From Achromobacter insolitus (GTDB lineage Bacteria > Pseudomonadota > Gammaproteobacteria > Burkholderiales > Burkholderiaceae_B): a stretch of 64,000 bases of DNA. The position numbers and the translations under genes are program-made. How positions within the stretch are numbered: position 1 is the first letter of the stretch; each line of letters opens with the position of its first letter. Below, piece after piece: positions 36,682-45,760 of the stretch. The stretch is taken from positions 248,001-312,000 of the forward strand of contig NZ_NJIF01000004.1 in NCBI RefSeq assembly GCF_002209555.1, in the 5' to 3' direction. The notes under the pieces were generated by a model. The model did no database searches, had not been told where the DNA came from, and worked only from the letters and a program-made list of their open reading frames with translations.

Positions 36682-36705
36682 GCCGGCTCGCCAGCGCGAG
36701 CCGGC
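36682..36705. terminator. bidirectional hairpin between fadD and the sulfatase gene
   Basis: GCCGGCTCGC and GCGAGCCGGC form a perfect ten-base stem around a four-base loop, ten bases after the fadD stop and just before the convergent sulfatase stop. It has no long T run on either side but its position fits a shared transcript end. Confidence 0.6.
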
Positions 36706-36711
36706 TCCTCC

Positions 36712-38280
36712 TCACCACTGTCCGAAGAAGACACCGGCGCGCTTGTGCGCGTTGGTCGCCTTTTCCACGGCCTCATCACTGATGGTGGTGCGGCGCTTGC
36801 CCCGCAGCATCCATTCCAGCAGCCGCTGCCGCAGCGCCAGCCGCGTTTCCGCATGCGCGCCGCTCGCGCCCAGGTCCTGGTATTCGTCCGGATCGGCGTG
36901 CAGGTCGAAGAGCTGCTCGCGCTCGTCCAGCCAGTACACATAGCGCCAGCGGTCCGTGCGCACCGACCAGGCTCGGGCATTCTGGGGCGTCTTACCGCAT
37001 AACAGGCGGGCCTGGCGAAAGCTGTAATCCAGCTCCGAATACACGCAGTCCCGCCACGGCGTGGCCGCATCCCGGCCGTGCAGCAGTGTTTGCAGCTCGC
37101 GGCCCTCCAGCCTGTAGACGGGTCCGGGCGCGCCCAGCGCGCGCAGCACCGTGGGCACCAGGTCCACGCTTTCGACCATATCGTCCAAGGCAGATCCACG
37201 CGTGGCATCGGCCGAGCCGGAAGGGTCCATGACGATGAACGGCACGCGCTGCACGGTGTCGTAGAACAACTCCTTTTCACCCAGCCAGTGGTCGCCGAGG
37301 AAGTCACCATGGTCCGCCGTGAACACGATCAGCGTGTTCTTCATCAGCCCCGCGCCTTCCATGTAATCGAACAGCCGCCCGAGATGGTCGTCCAGTTGCC
37401 GGATCAGCCCCTGATAGGCCGGCCGCACCACCCGCACGCATTCGTCCGTGGAAAAGCTGACGCTCTCCTCCTGCTGCCGGTAGGCCGCCACCACCGGGTG
37501 CGCATTTTCCAGCTCTTCCCGGTTGCGCCGCACCGGCAGGCATTGTTCCGGCGTATAGAGGTTGTGGTACGGGGCCGGCGCCATGTAGGGCCAATGCGGC
37601 TTCACATAGCTCAGATGCAGCACCCAGGGCTGGCTGCCGCGCCGCTTCATGAAATCCAATGCCTGGTCCGTCATATAGGCGGTTTCGGAATGCCGCTCGG
37701 CCACGCGCGATGGCAGATACGCATTACGCATGTTCCAGCCACTGACGATCTGGCCGCCCGCATCCACCCCCGCAATCACGTAGTCGGTCCAGGGGTCCGC
37801 GCTGTCGTAGCCGTGGCGCCGCAGATAGCCGGGATAGCCGCTTTCGTCGCCGGGAGTGTGATGGCCGTCGTAGCGGTCCAGCTCCGTGAAGCCGCCCCGG
37901 GCCAGCAAGGTGCCCAGTTCGGAAGCGCCGTCGATAGCCAACCGTTCCATGCCGGCCCGATCGGGAATGATGTGCGTCTTGCCGGCCAGCGCCAGCTCGC
38001 GCCCCTGCCCTGCCAGGTACTCGCCCAGGGTGATCTCGTTGATCGACAGCGGCACGCGGTTCCAGGTGGCGCCATGGCGCGAAGGATAGCGGCCGGTGTA
38101 GTAGCTCATGCGCGACGGGCCGCATACGCCCGAGTTCACGAAGGCGCGCTCGAAACGCACGCCGCGCGCCGCCAGGGTGTCCAGGCTGGGGGTCTGCAGG
38201 TAGGGGTGGCCATAACAGCTCAGGTGGTCGGCCCGCAGCTGGTCGGCCATGATGAACAGCACGTTCTGCACGGTGGACAT
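36712..38280 (-). CDS. sulfatase-family hydrolase (arylsulfatase/phosphonate monoester hydrolase-like)
   Basis: Alkaline-phosphatase superfamily hydrolase of 522 residues. The N-terminal metal-site segment is VLFIMADQLRADHLSCYG. The formylglycine motif CGPSR lies in VNSGVCGPSRMSYYTGRYP. The second metal site is FTADHGDFLGDHWLGEKE. The lack of a signal peptide and the family look fit cytoplasmic sulfatases or phosphonate monoester hydrolases. ATG 38280 follows AGGAGG; the frame also runs upstream into the Bug gene region without meaning. It probably forms an operon with the Bug protein eight bases upstream, so the substrate or its product may be imported by a transporter using that protein. 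Confidence 0.85.
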   Translation of the reverse strand: MSTVQNVLFIMADQLRADHLSCYGHPYLQTPSLDTLAARGVRFERAFVNSGVCGPSRMSYYTGRYPSRHGATWNRVPLSINEITLGEYLAGQGRELALAGKTHIIPDRAGMERLAIDGASELGTLLARGGFTELDRYDGHHTPGDESGYPGYLRRHGYDSADPWTDYVIAGVDAGGQIVSGWNMRNAYLPSRVAERHSETAYMTDQALDFMKRRGSQPWVLHLSYVKPHWPYMAPAPYHNLYTPEQCLPVRRNREELENAHPVVAAYRQQEESVSFSTDECVRVVRPAYQGLIRQLDDHLGRLFDYMEGAGLMKNTLIVFTADHGDFLGDHWLGEKELFYDTVQRVPFIVMDPSGSADATRGSALDDMVESVDLVPTVLRALGAPGPVYRLEGRELQTLLHGRDAATPWRDCVYSELDYSFRQARLLCGKTPQNARAWSVRTDRWRYVYWLDEREQLFDLHADPDEYQDLGASGAHAETRLALRQRLLEWMLRGKRRTTISDEAVEKATNAHKRAGVFFGQW

Positions 38281-38288
38281 TGCCCCTC

Positions 38289-39263
38289 CTACTGCGTGGC
38301 CGTGAAACCGGAGTCTCGCACCACCGGCTCCCATTGCTTGCGGTAGGCCGCCAGGGCGGCGGCAGTGCCGGCCGCGTCCAGCGATACGGGCTCCAGGTCG
38401 GCGGCGCGCAAGGCCTCCTGCATGCCGGGCTCGCGCAACACGGCAGCGATTTCCGCGCCCAGCCTGTCGGCCTTGGCCTGCGGCATCGCGGCGGGCGCAA
38501 AGAACGCGTTCCAGCCGTCTGCCGCCAGGTTCACGCCCTTTTCGCGGAAGGTGGGCACGTCCTTGAGCTCCGCGTCGCGCTCGTCGCCGGAGATGGCGAG
38601 GATACGGATCTTGCCCGCTCGGTGTTGCGGCAGCAGGGTATCCAGCGTGTCGATGCCTTGCGGCAAGATGCCCCCGATCAGTTCGGAAATCAGCGGCGCC
38701 GACCCACGGTAACCCACCACTTCCGGCTCCTGGCCAAGTTCGCGGCCCAGCATCAGCGCAAAGAAATGCGGCAGGCTGCCCGTGGCGGGCACGCCCACCG
38801 CGAACTGCTTGGGATTGGCTTTGAGCCATTGGCGCAGGCCGGCCAGGTCCTGAATCGGCGAGTTCGCCGCCACCGCCAGGGCGAACTTGTAGCGGCTGAC
38901 CAGGGACACCGGCTTGAAGTCGCGCTGCGCATCGTAGCCCGGTTGGGCATAGACCAGCGGCGCCACCACCATCACGGCCGGATTCGCCAGCATCAGTACG
39001 TTCTGGCTGGCCGGCGCCGCATGCAGGCCTTGCGCCGCGATGCGGCCGCCCGCCCCCGTCTTGTTCTCGACCACGACGGACACGCCGACCCGATCCTTGA
39101 GCCGATCCGCGACCAGACGCGCAATACGGTCCGAACTGCCACCCGGCGGGTAGCCCACCACCACCGTCAGGGTCCCGTCCAACGGGGCCTGCTGCGCGCC
39201 GGCCAAGGGCGCGGCGCCCACAAGCACCGCCGCTGCAGCGGCGCCTGTTATCCATTTACGCAT
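38289..39263 (-). CDS. Bug-family tripartite tricarboxylate transporter substrate-binding protein
   Basis: Periplasmic solute-binding protein of 324 residues. The signal peptide ends near GAQQA (about residue 24). Family motifs follow: VVVGYPPGGSSDRIARLVAD (ligand loop), VVVENKTGAGGRIAA and the later VPTFREKGVN. ATG 39263 follows AGGAG and is preferred to an upstream ATG that would hide the signal peptide. It is the first gene of a two-gene unit with the sulfatase and is divergent from a MarR regulator, its likely controller. No TctA/TctB membrane components are adjacent. Confidence 0.9.
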   Translation of the reverse strand: MRKWITGAAAAAVLVGAAPLAGAQQAPLDGTLTVVVGYPPGGSSDRIARLVADRLKDRVGVSVVVENKTGAGGRIAAQGLHAAPASQNVLMLANPAVMVVAPLVYAQPGYDAQRDFKPVSLVSRYKFALAVAANSPIQDLAGLRQWLKANPKQFAVGVPATGSLPHFFALMLGRELGQEPEVVGYRGSAPLISELIGGILPQGIDTLDTLLPQHRAGKIRILAISGDERDAELKDVPTFREKGVNLAADGWNAFFAPAAMPQAKADRLGAEIAAVLREPGMQEALRAADLEPVSLDAAGTAAALAAYRKQWEPVVRDSGFTATQ

Positions 39264-39428
39264 GGTCTTCTCCTGGAGACAGCGGCCCCTGTCGATTATG
39301 GTTGTCACTGCATGGCCGATACCCAAATAGGAAAATTGAATTTAGCAACGCGCACATTTGTTGATCTAATCCAGGACTTTCCATAACGATATGCAGCGCG
39401 AACTGCAACGCCATCAGGAGAAGACGCC

Positions 39429-39953
39429 ATGCCGACCATCCCCGCGTCCGGCCAACGCCAGCTTTCCGACATGCTGATGTATCGGCTGTATCAGGCGTGG
39501 TCGCAATCCAATCCGGTGTTTCTGCGCCTGTGCGAAGGCCGCTTCGGCATCACGCGCCGCGAATGGCGCGTGCTGGCCTGTGCCGTCGAGGGCGGCATCA
39601 TGAGTTCAGCCGAGCTGGCGGCCGCTGCCAAGCTGGACCTGGCCCGCACCTCCCGGACCCTGGGCGCGCTATGCGAAAAAGGCTGGTTGCGCCGTCTGCA
39701 CGACAGCGCCGACCGCCGCGTGGTGCGCGTGGAAGCCACCGCTGAAGGCACGGCCCGCTACGAGGCCTTGCTGCCCGAGGTTTCGCACTTGAACAACCTG
39801 CTGGTGCAGGACCTGAGCGAGGACGAAGTCGCCCTGCTGCGCGACTTCCTTGGCCGCATCGAGCAGCGCGGCCGCCGCATGGCCGAAGACAATATCGTCA
39901 CCGACAAGGCCAGCCGGCGCGAAGGCGGCACCCGCCGGCCACGTTACGCCTGA
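39429..39953 (+). CDS. MarR-family regulator
   Basis: Winged helix regulator of 174 residues, divergent from the Bug-sulfatase unit across 165 bases. The central DNA-binding region is GITRREWRVLACAVEGGIMS with SSAELAAAAKLDLARTSRTLGAL and the wing RRLHDSADRRVVRVEATAEG. AGGAGAAG precedes ATG 39429. The shared intergenic region, which is locally A/T-rich, is the obvious place for its operator; an imperfect repeat TTAGCAAC ... GTTGATCTAA lies there but is weak. Confidence 0.87.
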   Translation: MPTIPASGQRQLSDMLMYRLYQAWSQSNPVFLRLCEGRFGITRREWRVLACAVEGGIMSSAELAAAAKLDLARTSRTLGALCEKGWLRRLHDSADRRVVRVEATAEGTARYEALLPEVSHLNNLLVQDLSEDEVALLRDFLGRIEQRGRRMAEDNIVTDKASRREGGTRRPRYA

Positions 39954-40123
39954 ACGATCTGTCGCGTCTCGCCAACAGGCGCCCCGCTGCCACACAGCCT
40001 GCGGAACTGTCCACAAGCCGCTGATAGCACGGCGTTTTTTCTTGCAGCCTTACTGTCCGGCAAGCTTTGCAGGGCTTTTTTACATCTGCGGCCAGCCCAT
40101 TTCCTGACAGCCTCCAGGCAGTA

Positions 40124-40151
40124 AATCAATAATAGTTATCGTTGCTATTTA
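40124..40151. promoter_or_regulatory. Fur box upstream of the siderophore receptor
   Basis: AATAATAGTTATCGTTGC on the plus strand (the reverse strand reads GATAACTATTATTGATT) resembles the Fur consensus GATAATGATAATCATTATC. It stands 40-70 bases before the receptor start, in an A/T-rich island. Iron-dependent repression is the expected effect. Confidence 0.65.
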
Positions 40152-40191
40152 CATACTCAATAGGCCGAATCCAGGCCGCAGGGGAATTCCA

Positions 40192-42318
40192 TTGATACGC
40201 CACCGTCATCCCGCCGGCCCGCGCGCGCGGCCGCTGGTTCTGCTGCCCCTTGGCGCCGCGCTCGCCGCCTGCCTGGGCGGCGCTGCCCACGCCCAAGCCG
40301 CGGACTCGGCTGAACCCGCCACGATCCTGCCCGCCGTGCAGGTCACCGGCACCGGCGAAACCGCGACCAGCCCGGTCGAGGGCTACGTCGCCACGCGCAG
40401 CGCCACCGGAACGAAGACCGACACGCCCCTGTCGGAAACGCCGCAGGCCATCACCGTGATCCCGCGCGAACAGATCGAGGACCAGGGCGCGCAAAACATC
40501 CAGGACACCATGAACTACGCAGCCGGCGTGCGCCCCAATGCGTACGGCGTGGACAACCGCGCCGATTACGTGCGCATCCGCGGCGTGGAACCGGTGCAGT
40601 ACCTGGACGGCCTGCGCCAGTACTTCAGTTTCAACAACCCGCGCACCGAGGTCTATGCCATGGAGCGCGTGGAAGTGTTGCGCGGCCCGTCGTCCATGCT
40701 GTACGGACAGGGCAGCACGGGCGGCATCGTCAACCTGGTCAGCAAACGCCCGCTGGAGGAACCGCAGCGCGAGATCGGCGTGGTGCTGGGCAACCACAAC
40801 CGCCGCGAGATCCAGGCCGACCTCACGGGTCCGGCCAGCGAGGACGGCCAATGGCTGTACCGCGTCATCGCGGTGGGACGCGACAGCGATACCCAGGTCC
40901 AATATGCGCCGGACGACCGCCTGATGCTTGCGCCCTCGCTGACCTGGCGCCCCAGCGCGGCCACATCGCTGACCCTGCAGGCCACCTGGCAGAAGGACCG
41001 CGCCGGCACCACGCAATCCTTCCTGCCCTGGAGCGGCTCGGTGCAGGAGAATCCGAACGGCCGCATCCCTACCCGGCGCTTTGCCAGCGAGCCGGGCTTC
41101 GATGCCTACGACACCGAGCAGTTCAGCGTGGGTTGGCTGTTCGAGCACCAGTTCAACGACACCTGGAAAGTGCGGCAGAACTTCCGCAACACGGTCAGCA
41201 GCGTCGACTACAAGACGCTCTACCCCAACGTCTACGGCGCGCGCCGGGGCGATTCCTACATCGATCCCGAGCAGACCACCGTGGACCGCATTTTCTACGT
41301 CAACAAGCCGCGCATGCGCACCTTGCTGGCGGACCAGAACCTGGAAGGCAAGCTGAACTGGGGCCGCACGGAACACACAGTGATCTTCGGCATGGACTAT
41401 TCGCGCTATCGCGAAACCAGCCAAATGGCCCGCGGCGCGGGCTCGCCGCTGAACCTGTATCACCCCGAGTACGGCAACGTGCCCGAGTATGAACTGTCGG
41501 ACAATCCCAAGGTCAATCAGCAGCAAATCGGCTTCTACGCGCAGGACCAGATCAAATTCGACAAGAACTGGATCTTCCTGGCCGGCATCCGGCGCGACCG
41601 CGCAGACAGCACCACCGAAGGCCAGGACCGCGAAACCGATATGGCCACCACCAAGCGCTTCGGCCTGATGTACGCGGCGGACAATGGCTGGTCGCCATAC
41701 CTCAGCTACAGCGAATCGTTCACGCCGATCGCCGGGGACGATTTCTACAACCAGCGCTGGAAACCCATGCGCGGCAAACAGGTGGAGGCCGGCATCAAGT
41801 ACATGCCCAAGGACGCGGACATCGAGTTCACCGCTGCCGCCTACGACCTGCGCGAGAAGAACCGCCAGACGAACGATCCGGACAATCCCAACAACCAGAT
41901 CCAGGCCGGCAAGACTCGCACGCGTGGCGTGGAGCTGGAACTGCGCGGCCGCGTCACCAAGGAACTGGACGTGATCGCCAACTACATCTATACCGATCTG
42001 GATCCGCAACTGGAGGCGCAACCCAAGCACATGGCCTCCATGTGGGGCAAGTACCGCTTCGCCCTGGCCGGCCAGCCGGGCTTCGCGGTAGGCGCGGGCG
42101 TACGCTACCTGTCGGCCTTCCGAGACGGCGGCGCCCCCGAAACGCCCGCGGTTACGCTGTTCGACGCCATGCTCAGCTACGACAATGGCCCCTGGCGCTA
42201 CGCGCTGAACGTGAACAACATCGCGGACCGCACCTACGAAGTGGTCTGCCTGGATCGCGGCGACTGCTTCTACGGGGCGCGCCGCACGGTCATGCTCAGC
42301 GGCGCCTACCGCTTCTAG
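40192..42318 (+). CDS. TonB-dependent ferric-siderophore receptor
   Basis: Outer-membrane receptor of 708 residues. A signal peptide ends near AHAQA (about residue 36), followed by a TonB-box-like region (ILPAVQVTGTGE). The plug has TDTPLSETPQAITVIPREQ, the siderophore-receptor hallmarks of the FhuA/FpvA class, and VEVLRGPSSMLYGQGSTGGI. The barrel ends in phenylalanine (LSGAYRF), and VCLDRGDCFYGARRT near the end contains a likely disulfide. The start is a TTG at 40192 preceded by AGGGG; no ATG fits. A Fur box lies upstream. The siderophore is unknown and no biosynthesis genes are present. Confidence 0.92.
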   Translation: MIRHRHPAGPRARPLVLLPLGAALAACLGGAAHAQAADSAEPATILPAVQVTGTGETATSPVEGYVATRSATGTKTDTPLSETPQAITVIPREQIEDQGAQNIQDTMNYAAGVRPNAYGVDNRADYVRIRGVEPVQYLDGLRQYFSFNNPRTEVYAMERVEVLRGPSSMLYGQGSTGGIVNLVSKRPLEEPQREIGVVLGNHNRREIQADLTGPASEDGQWLYRVIAVGRDSDTQVQYAPDDRLMLAPSLTWRPSAATSLTLQATWQKDRAGTTQSFLPWSGSVQENPNGRIPTRRFASEPGFDAYDTEQFSVGWLFEHQFNDTWKVRQNFRNTVSSVDYKTLYPNVYGARRGDSYIDPEQTTVDRIFYVNKPRMRTLLADQNLEGKLNWGRTEHTVIFGMDYSRYRETSQMARGAGSPLNLYHPEYGNVPEYELSDNPKVNQQQIGFYAQDQIKFDKNWIFLAGIRRDRADSTTEGQDRETDMATTKRFGLMYAADNGWSPYLSYSESFTPIAGDDFYNQRWKPMRGKQVEAGIKYMPKDADIEFTAAAYDLREKNRQTNDPDNPNNQIQAGKTRTRGVELELRGRVTKELDVIANYIYTDLDPQLEAQPKHMASMWGKYRFALAGQPGFAVGAGVRYLSAFRDGGAPETPAVTLFDAMLSYDNGPWRYALNVNNIADRTYEVVCLDRGDCFYGARRTVMLSGAYRF

Positions 42319-42347
42319 GTCGGCGCCCCGCCACGGACGGGAAAACC

Positions 42348-42378
42348 TGTACGTACACGCTGTACGTACAGGTGTACA
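42348..42378. promoter_or_regulatory. tandem TGTACGTACA operators of the permease-dtnK-pdxA2 operon
   Basis: The palindrome TGTACGTACA occurs at 42348-42357 and 42361-42370, and a shorter TGTACA at 42373-42378. Starts are 13 and 12 bases apart. The GntR/HutC regulator TreR binds TTGTATATACAA, which has the same TGTA-N2-TACA layout, and a GntR/UTRA gene is the last gene of this operon. These are probably its operators. Confidence 0.6.
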
Positions 42379-42463
42379 CTACGGTTTTTCACCCCTGAAA
42401 CCGTCTGACAGACGCGCGCTCGAACGTCTGCAACCCAGAAAAACCGTCCTGGAGACTCCGATA

Positions 42464-43492
42464 GTGTCGACCGAAACTTCCCGCTCACCCTTTTTTGGCA
42501 CGATGCAGAAAATCCCCGGTGGATTGATGCTGGTGCCGCTGATCCTGGGTTCCCTGATCGGCACCTTTGCTCCCGATGCGCTGACGATCGGCGGCTTCAC
42601 CACGGCCCTGTTCAAGAACAGCGCCCTGCCCTTGATCGCGCTGCTCATCTTCGCCACCGGCACCCAGGTCAACACGCGCACCGGCGGGCCCATCCTGGCC
42701 ACCGCCGGCACCATCCTGCTGATGAAGACCCTGGTGCCCGCCACGCTCATCATCATCCTGGGCAGCTACGTCGGCCTGGACGGCGTGCTGGGCGTCTCCA
42801 TCCTGGCGATGCTGGCCGCATTCGACAACAGCAACGGCGGCCTCTGGCTGGCCTATACCGGCCAGTACGGCGATGCCCGCGACCGAGGCGCCTATGTCGC
42901 CAGCGCGGTCAACGACGGCCCCTTCTTCAGCCTGCTGTTCCTGGGCGCCTCGGGCCTGGCCGACATCCCCATGATCGCCCTGGTGGCGGCGCTAGTGCCG
43001 TTCCTGCTGGGCGTGGTGGTCGGCAACCTGGATCCCAAGTGGCGCGACGTGCTCAAGCCCGTGCCCAACATTGTCATCCCCTTCTTCGCCTTCGCGCTGG
43101 GCACCGGCATCAATCTGGGCGCCGTGGTTTCCGGCGGCATCAGCGGCCTGATCCTGGGCCTGATCATCAGCCCCATCACCGGCGGCCTGGTCTACCTGGG
43201 TTATCGCTACATCCTGCGCCGCGGCGGCAAGAGCGGCCTGGGCTTCGCGGCCGGCACCACCGCCGGCAACGCCATCGCCACGCCCGCAGTCGTGGCCGCG
43301 GCCGATCCCAACTTCCAGCAATACGTGTCGACCGCCACCGCGCAGGTCGCGGCCTGCGTGCTGATCAGCTCGATCCTGGCTCCGGTGCTGGCTTCGTATT
43401 TCCTCAAGCGCGCCGGCGAGCTCAAGTCCGAGGATGCCGATGCGTCGGCCGCCGCGCCCGCCCTGCGTGAAGCGCGCGGAGAAGCGCTTTGA
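42464..43492 (+). CDS. 2-keto-3-deoxygluconate permease family transporter
   Basis: Inner-membrane proton symporter of 342 residues, about ten helices, of the KdgT family (GTMQKIPGGLMLVPLILGSL, AFDNSNGGLWLAYTGQYGD, GFAAGTTAGNAIATPAVVA). The start is a GTG at 42464 following GGAG. Its stop overlaps the TTG start of the kinase gene by three bases. Since the next two genes form the D-threonate/D-erythronate route, the likely cargo is such a four-carbon sugar acid rather than ketodeoxygluconate itself. Confidence 0.88.
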   Translation: MSTETSRSPFFGTMQKIPGGLMLVPLILGSLIGTFAPDALTIGGFTTALFKNSALPLIALLIFATGTQVNTRTGGPILATAGTILLMKTLVPATLIIILGSYVGLDGVLGVSILAMLAAFDNSNGGLWLAYTGQYGDARDRGAYVASAVNDGPFFSLLFLGASGLADIPMIALVAALVPFLLGVVVGNLDPKWRDVLKPVPNIVIPFFAFALGTGINLGAVVSGGISGLILGLIISPITGGLVYLGYRYILRRGGKSGLGFAAGTTAGNAIATPAVVAAADPNFQQYVSTATAQVAACVLISSILAPVLASYFLKRAGELKSEDADASAAAPALREARGEAL

Positions 43493-44706
43493 ATCCCGCC
43501 ATCGCCATCGTCGCCGATGACCTGACCGGGTCGGGCGATACGGCGGTGCAGTTCGTGCGCGCCGGCTGGAACACACACCTGTCCATCGGCGGCGCCGACG
43601 AGGCGCTGTCGGGTTCCGACACCGCCGGCGTGGAAGTGCTGGCGGTCACGACCAACAGCCGCGCGCTGGCGGCCGCCGACGCGGCCGAGGTCGTCTGGCA
43701 AAACGTGCGGCGCCTGCGCGCAGCGGGCGTCACGCGCCTGTACAAGAAGGTGGATTCGACCTTGCGCGGCGCCTTCAAGGCCGAGATCGACGCGGCGCGC
43801 GAGGCCTGGGGTCCGGACACCGTGGCAGTGATCTGCCCCGCCTTCCCGGCCACCGGCCGCACCGTCGTGCAGGGCGTGCTTTACGTCAATGGCAAGCCGG
43901 TCACCGAGACCTCGGCGGCCACCGATCCGGTCACCCCGGTGACGGAAAGCCATATCCCCACCCTGCTCGGTTGCGCCCATGTGGCGACCCAGGACGGCGA
44001 CACGCCGCAAGCGCTGGCGGCGCGCATCCGCGAAGCTGGCCAGACCGTGGTCGTCGATGCCGCCACCGAGGCCGACCTGGAGCGCCTGGCGCGCGCCATC
44101 GGCCTGCTGGGCGCGCATGCCCTGCCGGTGGGCGCGGGCGGCCTGGCGGTGCCCCTGGCCCGAGTGTGGGCCGGCGCCGACCAGACCGCGCCCGTCGTGG
44201 TGGTAGTGACTTCGCAGCACAGCGCAGCGCGCGCGCAAGCCGCCGCGCTGCAAGCCTCGGGAGCCGACACCTGGACGCCGTCGCTGCCCCAGTTGGCCGA
44301 CGACGCGGCCTGGCAGGCCTGGAGCCAGCCGCTGCTGCAGGCTCACGCCAAGGCGCCGGCGGAGGCCGGCACCGTGCTGCTGCTGGCGCCCGAAGGCCAA
44401 TTGGACGGTCTGGACTCGGAGACGGTCGCCGAACGGCTGGGCAGCCTGGCCGCGCAATTGATCACCAGCGCCCGCGCGGCCGGCGTGGTCGCCACGGGCG
44501 GAGACGGCGCGCGCAGCGTGCTGGTGGCGCTAGGCGCGCGCGGCATTGCGCTGGTGGACGAAGTGATGGGCGGCGTGCCCTTGGGCACGCTGACCGGAGG
44601 CACGGCCGCTGGCCTGCCCGTGGTGACCAAGGCCGGCGGCTTTGGCACCGAAGACGTACTGGTTCGCGCGGTGCGCGCGATCCGCGACAGGAGATTCAAG
44701 CGATGA
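43489..44706 (+). CDS. dtnK: four-carbon acid sugar kinase (DtnK/OtnK-like)
   Basis: Kinase of 405 residues (DUF1537 family) that phosphorylates D-threonate or D-erythronate at O4. The N-terminal substrate domain begins IAIVADDLTGSGDTAVQF and has LYKKVDSTLRGAFKAEIDA. The C-terminal nucleotide domain has VVATGGDGARSVL, MGGVPLGTLTGG and LPVVTKAGGFGTED. The start is TTG 43489, overlapping the permease stop. Followed by a PdxA2-like gene with ATGA overlap, the arrangement known for D-threonate use. Confidence 0.9.
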   Translation: MNPAIAIVADDLTGSGDTAVQFVRAGWNTHLSIGGADEALSGSDTAGVEVLAVTTNSRALAAADAAEVVWQNVRRLRAAGVTRLYKKVDSTLRGAFKAEIDAAREAWGPDTVAVICPAFPATGRTVVQGVLYVNGKPVTETSAATDPVTPVTESHIPTLLGCAHVATQDGDTPQALAARIREAGQTVVVDAATEADLERLARAIGLLGAHALPVGAGGLAVPLARVWAGADQTAPVVVVVTSQHSAARAQAAALQASGADTWTPSLPQLADDAAWQAWSQPLLQAHAKAPAEAGTVLLLAPEGQLDGLDSETVAERLGSLAAQLITSARAAGVVATGGDGARSVLVALGARGIALVDEVMGGVPLGTLTGGTAAGLPVVTKAGGFGTEDVLVRAVRAIRDRRFKR

Positions 44707-45755
44707 CACAACCCCAACCGGGCAAACTGCCCCTGCTGGCCGTAACGCTGGGCGACGTAGCGGGCATCGGGCCGGAAATCACGGCCAAGATGCTGATGGG
44801 CCATGATGAACTGCGCCAGAAGGCCCGCCTGCTGGTGGTCGGCGACACGGACGTCATGGCCAATGCCGTGCGCAATCTGGGCGGCGATCCCGCCATCGTG
44901 CGCAAGCTGGACCGCGCCGCCGACTGCACCAACACCCCCGGCACCATTGAAGTGCTGCAGGCAGGCCCGTCGCTGGCTCATGTGAAACTGGGCGAGATCA
45001 GCGCGGACGCAGGCGACGGCTCGGTGCGCTTCGTCACGACGGCCTGCGCGCTGGCACGCGCCGGCGAGGTCGACGGCATCGTCACCGCCCCGCTGAACAA
45101 AGCCGCCATGCACGCGGCCGGCCACAAATGGCCCGGCCACACGGAACTGTTGGCGCATGAGTTCGGCGTCAAGACTTTTTCGCTGGTGCTGTCGGCCAGC
45201 GACCTCTACATTTTCCACGCGACCACCCACGTGTCGCTGCGCCAGGCCATCGAGGACCTGACGCCGGCGCGCATGCGCGCGGTGCTGCGCCTGGCCGGCT
45301 CCTTCGCCAAGGCGCTGGGCCGCGGCGACCAGCCGGTGGCGGTGTCGGGCCTGAATCCGCATGCCGGCGAGAACGGCATCTTCGGCACGGAAGACGCGGA
45401 CATCCTGGCGCCTGCCGTCGCCGAGGCCAATGCCGCCGGCATCCTGGCCGCCGGTCCGATTCCTGCCGACGCCCTGTTCCCGCAGGCCGTGCGCGGCAAA
45501 TGGAAGTTCGTTATCGCCTGTTACCACGACCAGGGCCACGCACCCTTCAAGGCGGTTTACGGCGATGATGGCGTGAACATCACGGTAGGCCTGCCCGTCG
45601 TGCGCGTATCGGTGGACCATGGCACCGCCTTCGACATCGCCGGCCGCGGCATCGCCCGCGAAGACAGCCTGATCCTGGCCGCCGAGCGCGCCGCGCATCT
45701 GGCCCCGGGCTGGACGCATGTGTGGGAAACTGCGCGGGCACAAACCGGAGGTTGA
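44703..45755 (+). CDS. pdxA2: 4-phospho-D-threonate 3-dehydrogenase (PdxA2-like)
   Basis: Metal- and NAD-dependent dehydrogenase of 350 residues. It oxidises 4-phospho-threonate (or erythronate); decarboxylation then gives dihydroxyacetone phosphate. The family resembles PdxA of pyridoxal phosphate synthesis. Metal-site histidines lie in KAAMHAAGHKWPGHTELLA and in CYHDQGHAPFKAVYGDDG. The opening VTLGDVAGIGPEI is characteristic. It overlaps the kinase by four bases and is followed five bases later by the GntR gene. The kinase partner and permease favour the catabolic PdxA2 role over vitamin B6 synthesis. Confidence 0.9.
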   Translation: MTQPQPGKLPLLAVTLGDVAGIGPEITAKMLMGHDELRQKARLLVVGDTDVMANAVRNLGGDPAIVRKLDRAADCTNTPGTIEVLQAGPSLAHVKLGEISADAGDGSVRFVTTACALARAGEVDGIVTAPLNKAAMHAAGHKWPGHTELLAHEFGVKTFSLVLSASDLYIFHATTHVSLRQAIEDLTPARMRAVLRLAGSFAKALGRGDQPVAVSGLNPHAGENGIFGTEDADILAPAVAEANAAGILAAGPIPADALFPQAVRGKWKFVIACYHDQGHAPFKAVYGDDGVNITVGLPVVRVSVDHGTAFDIAGRGIAREDSLILAAERAAHLAPGWTHVWETARAQTGG

Positions 45756-45760
45756 TTCCC

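Noticed and set aside
36712..39255. A single 847-residue sulfatase fusion protein
   Set aside because: The upstream part is out of frame with, and overlaps, the genuine Bug gene; the sulfatase has its own ATG at 38280 with AGGAGG.
39290..39420. MarR operator between the Bug and MarR genes
   Set aside because: The TTAGCAAC ... GTTGATCTAA repeat is too imperfect to annotate as a site.
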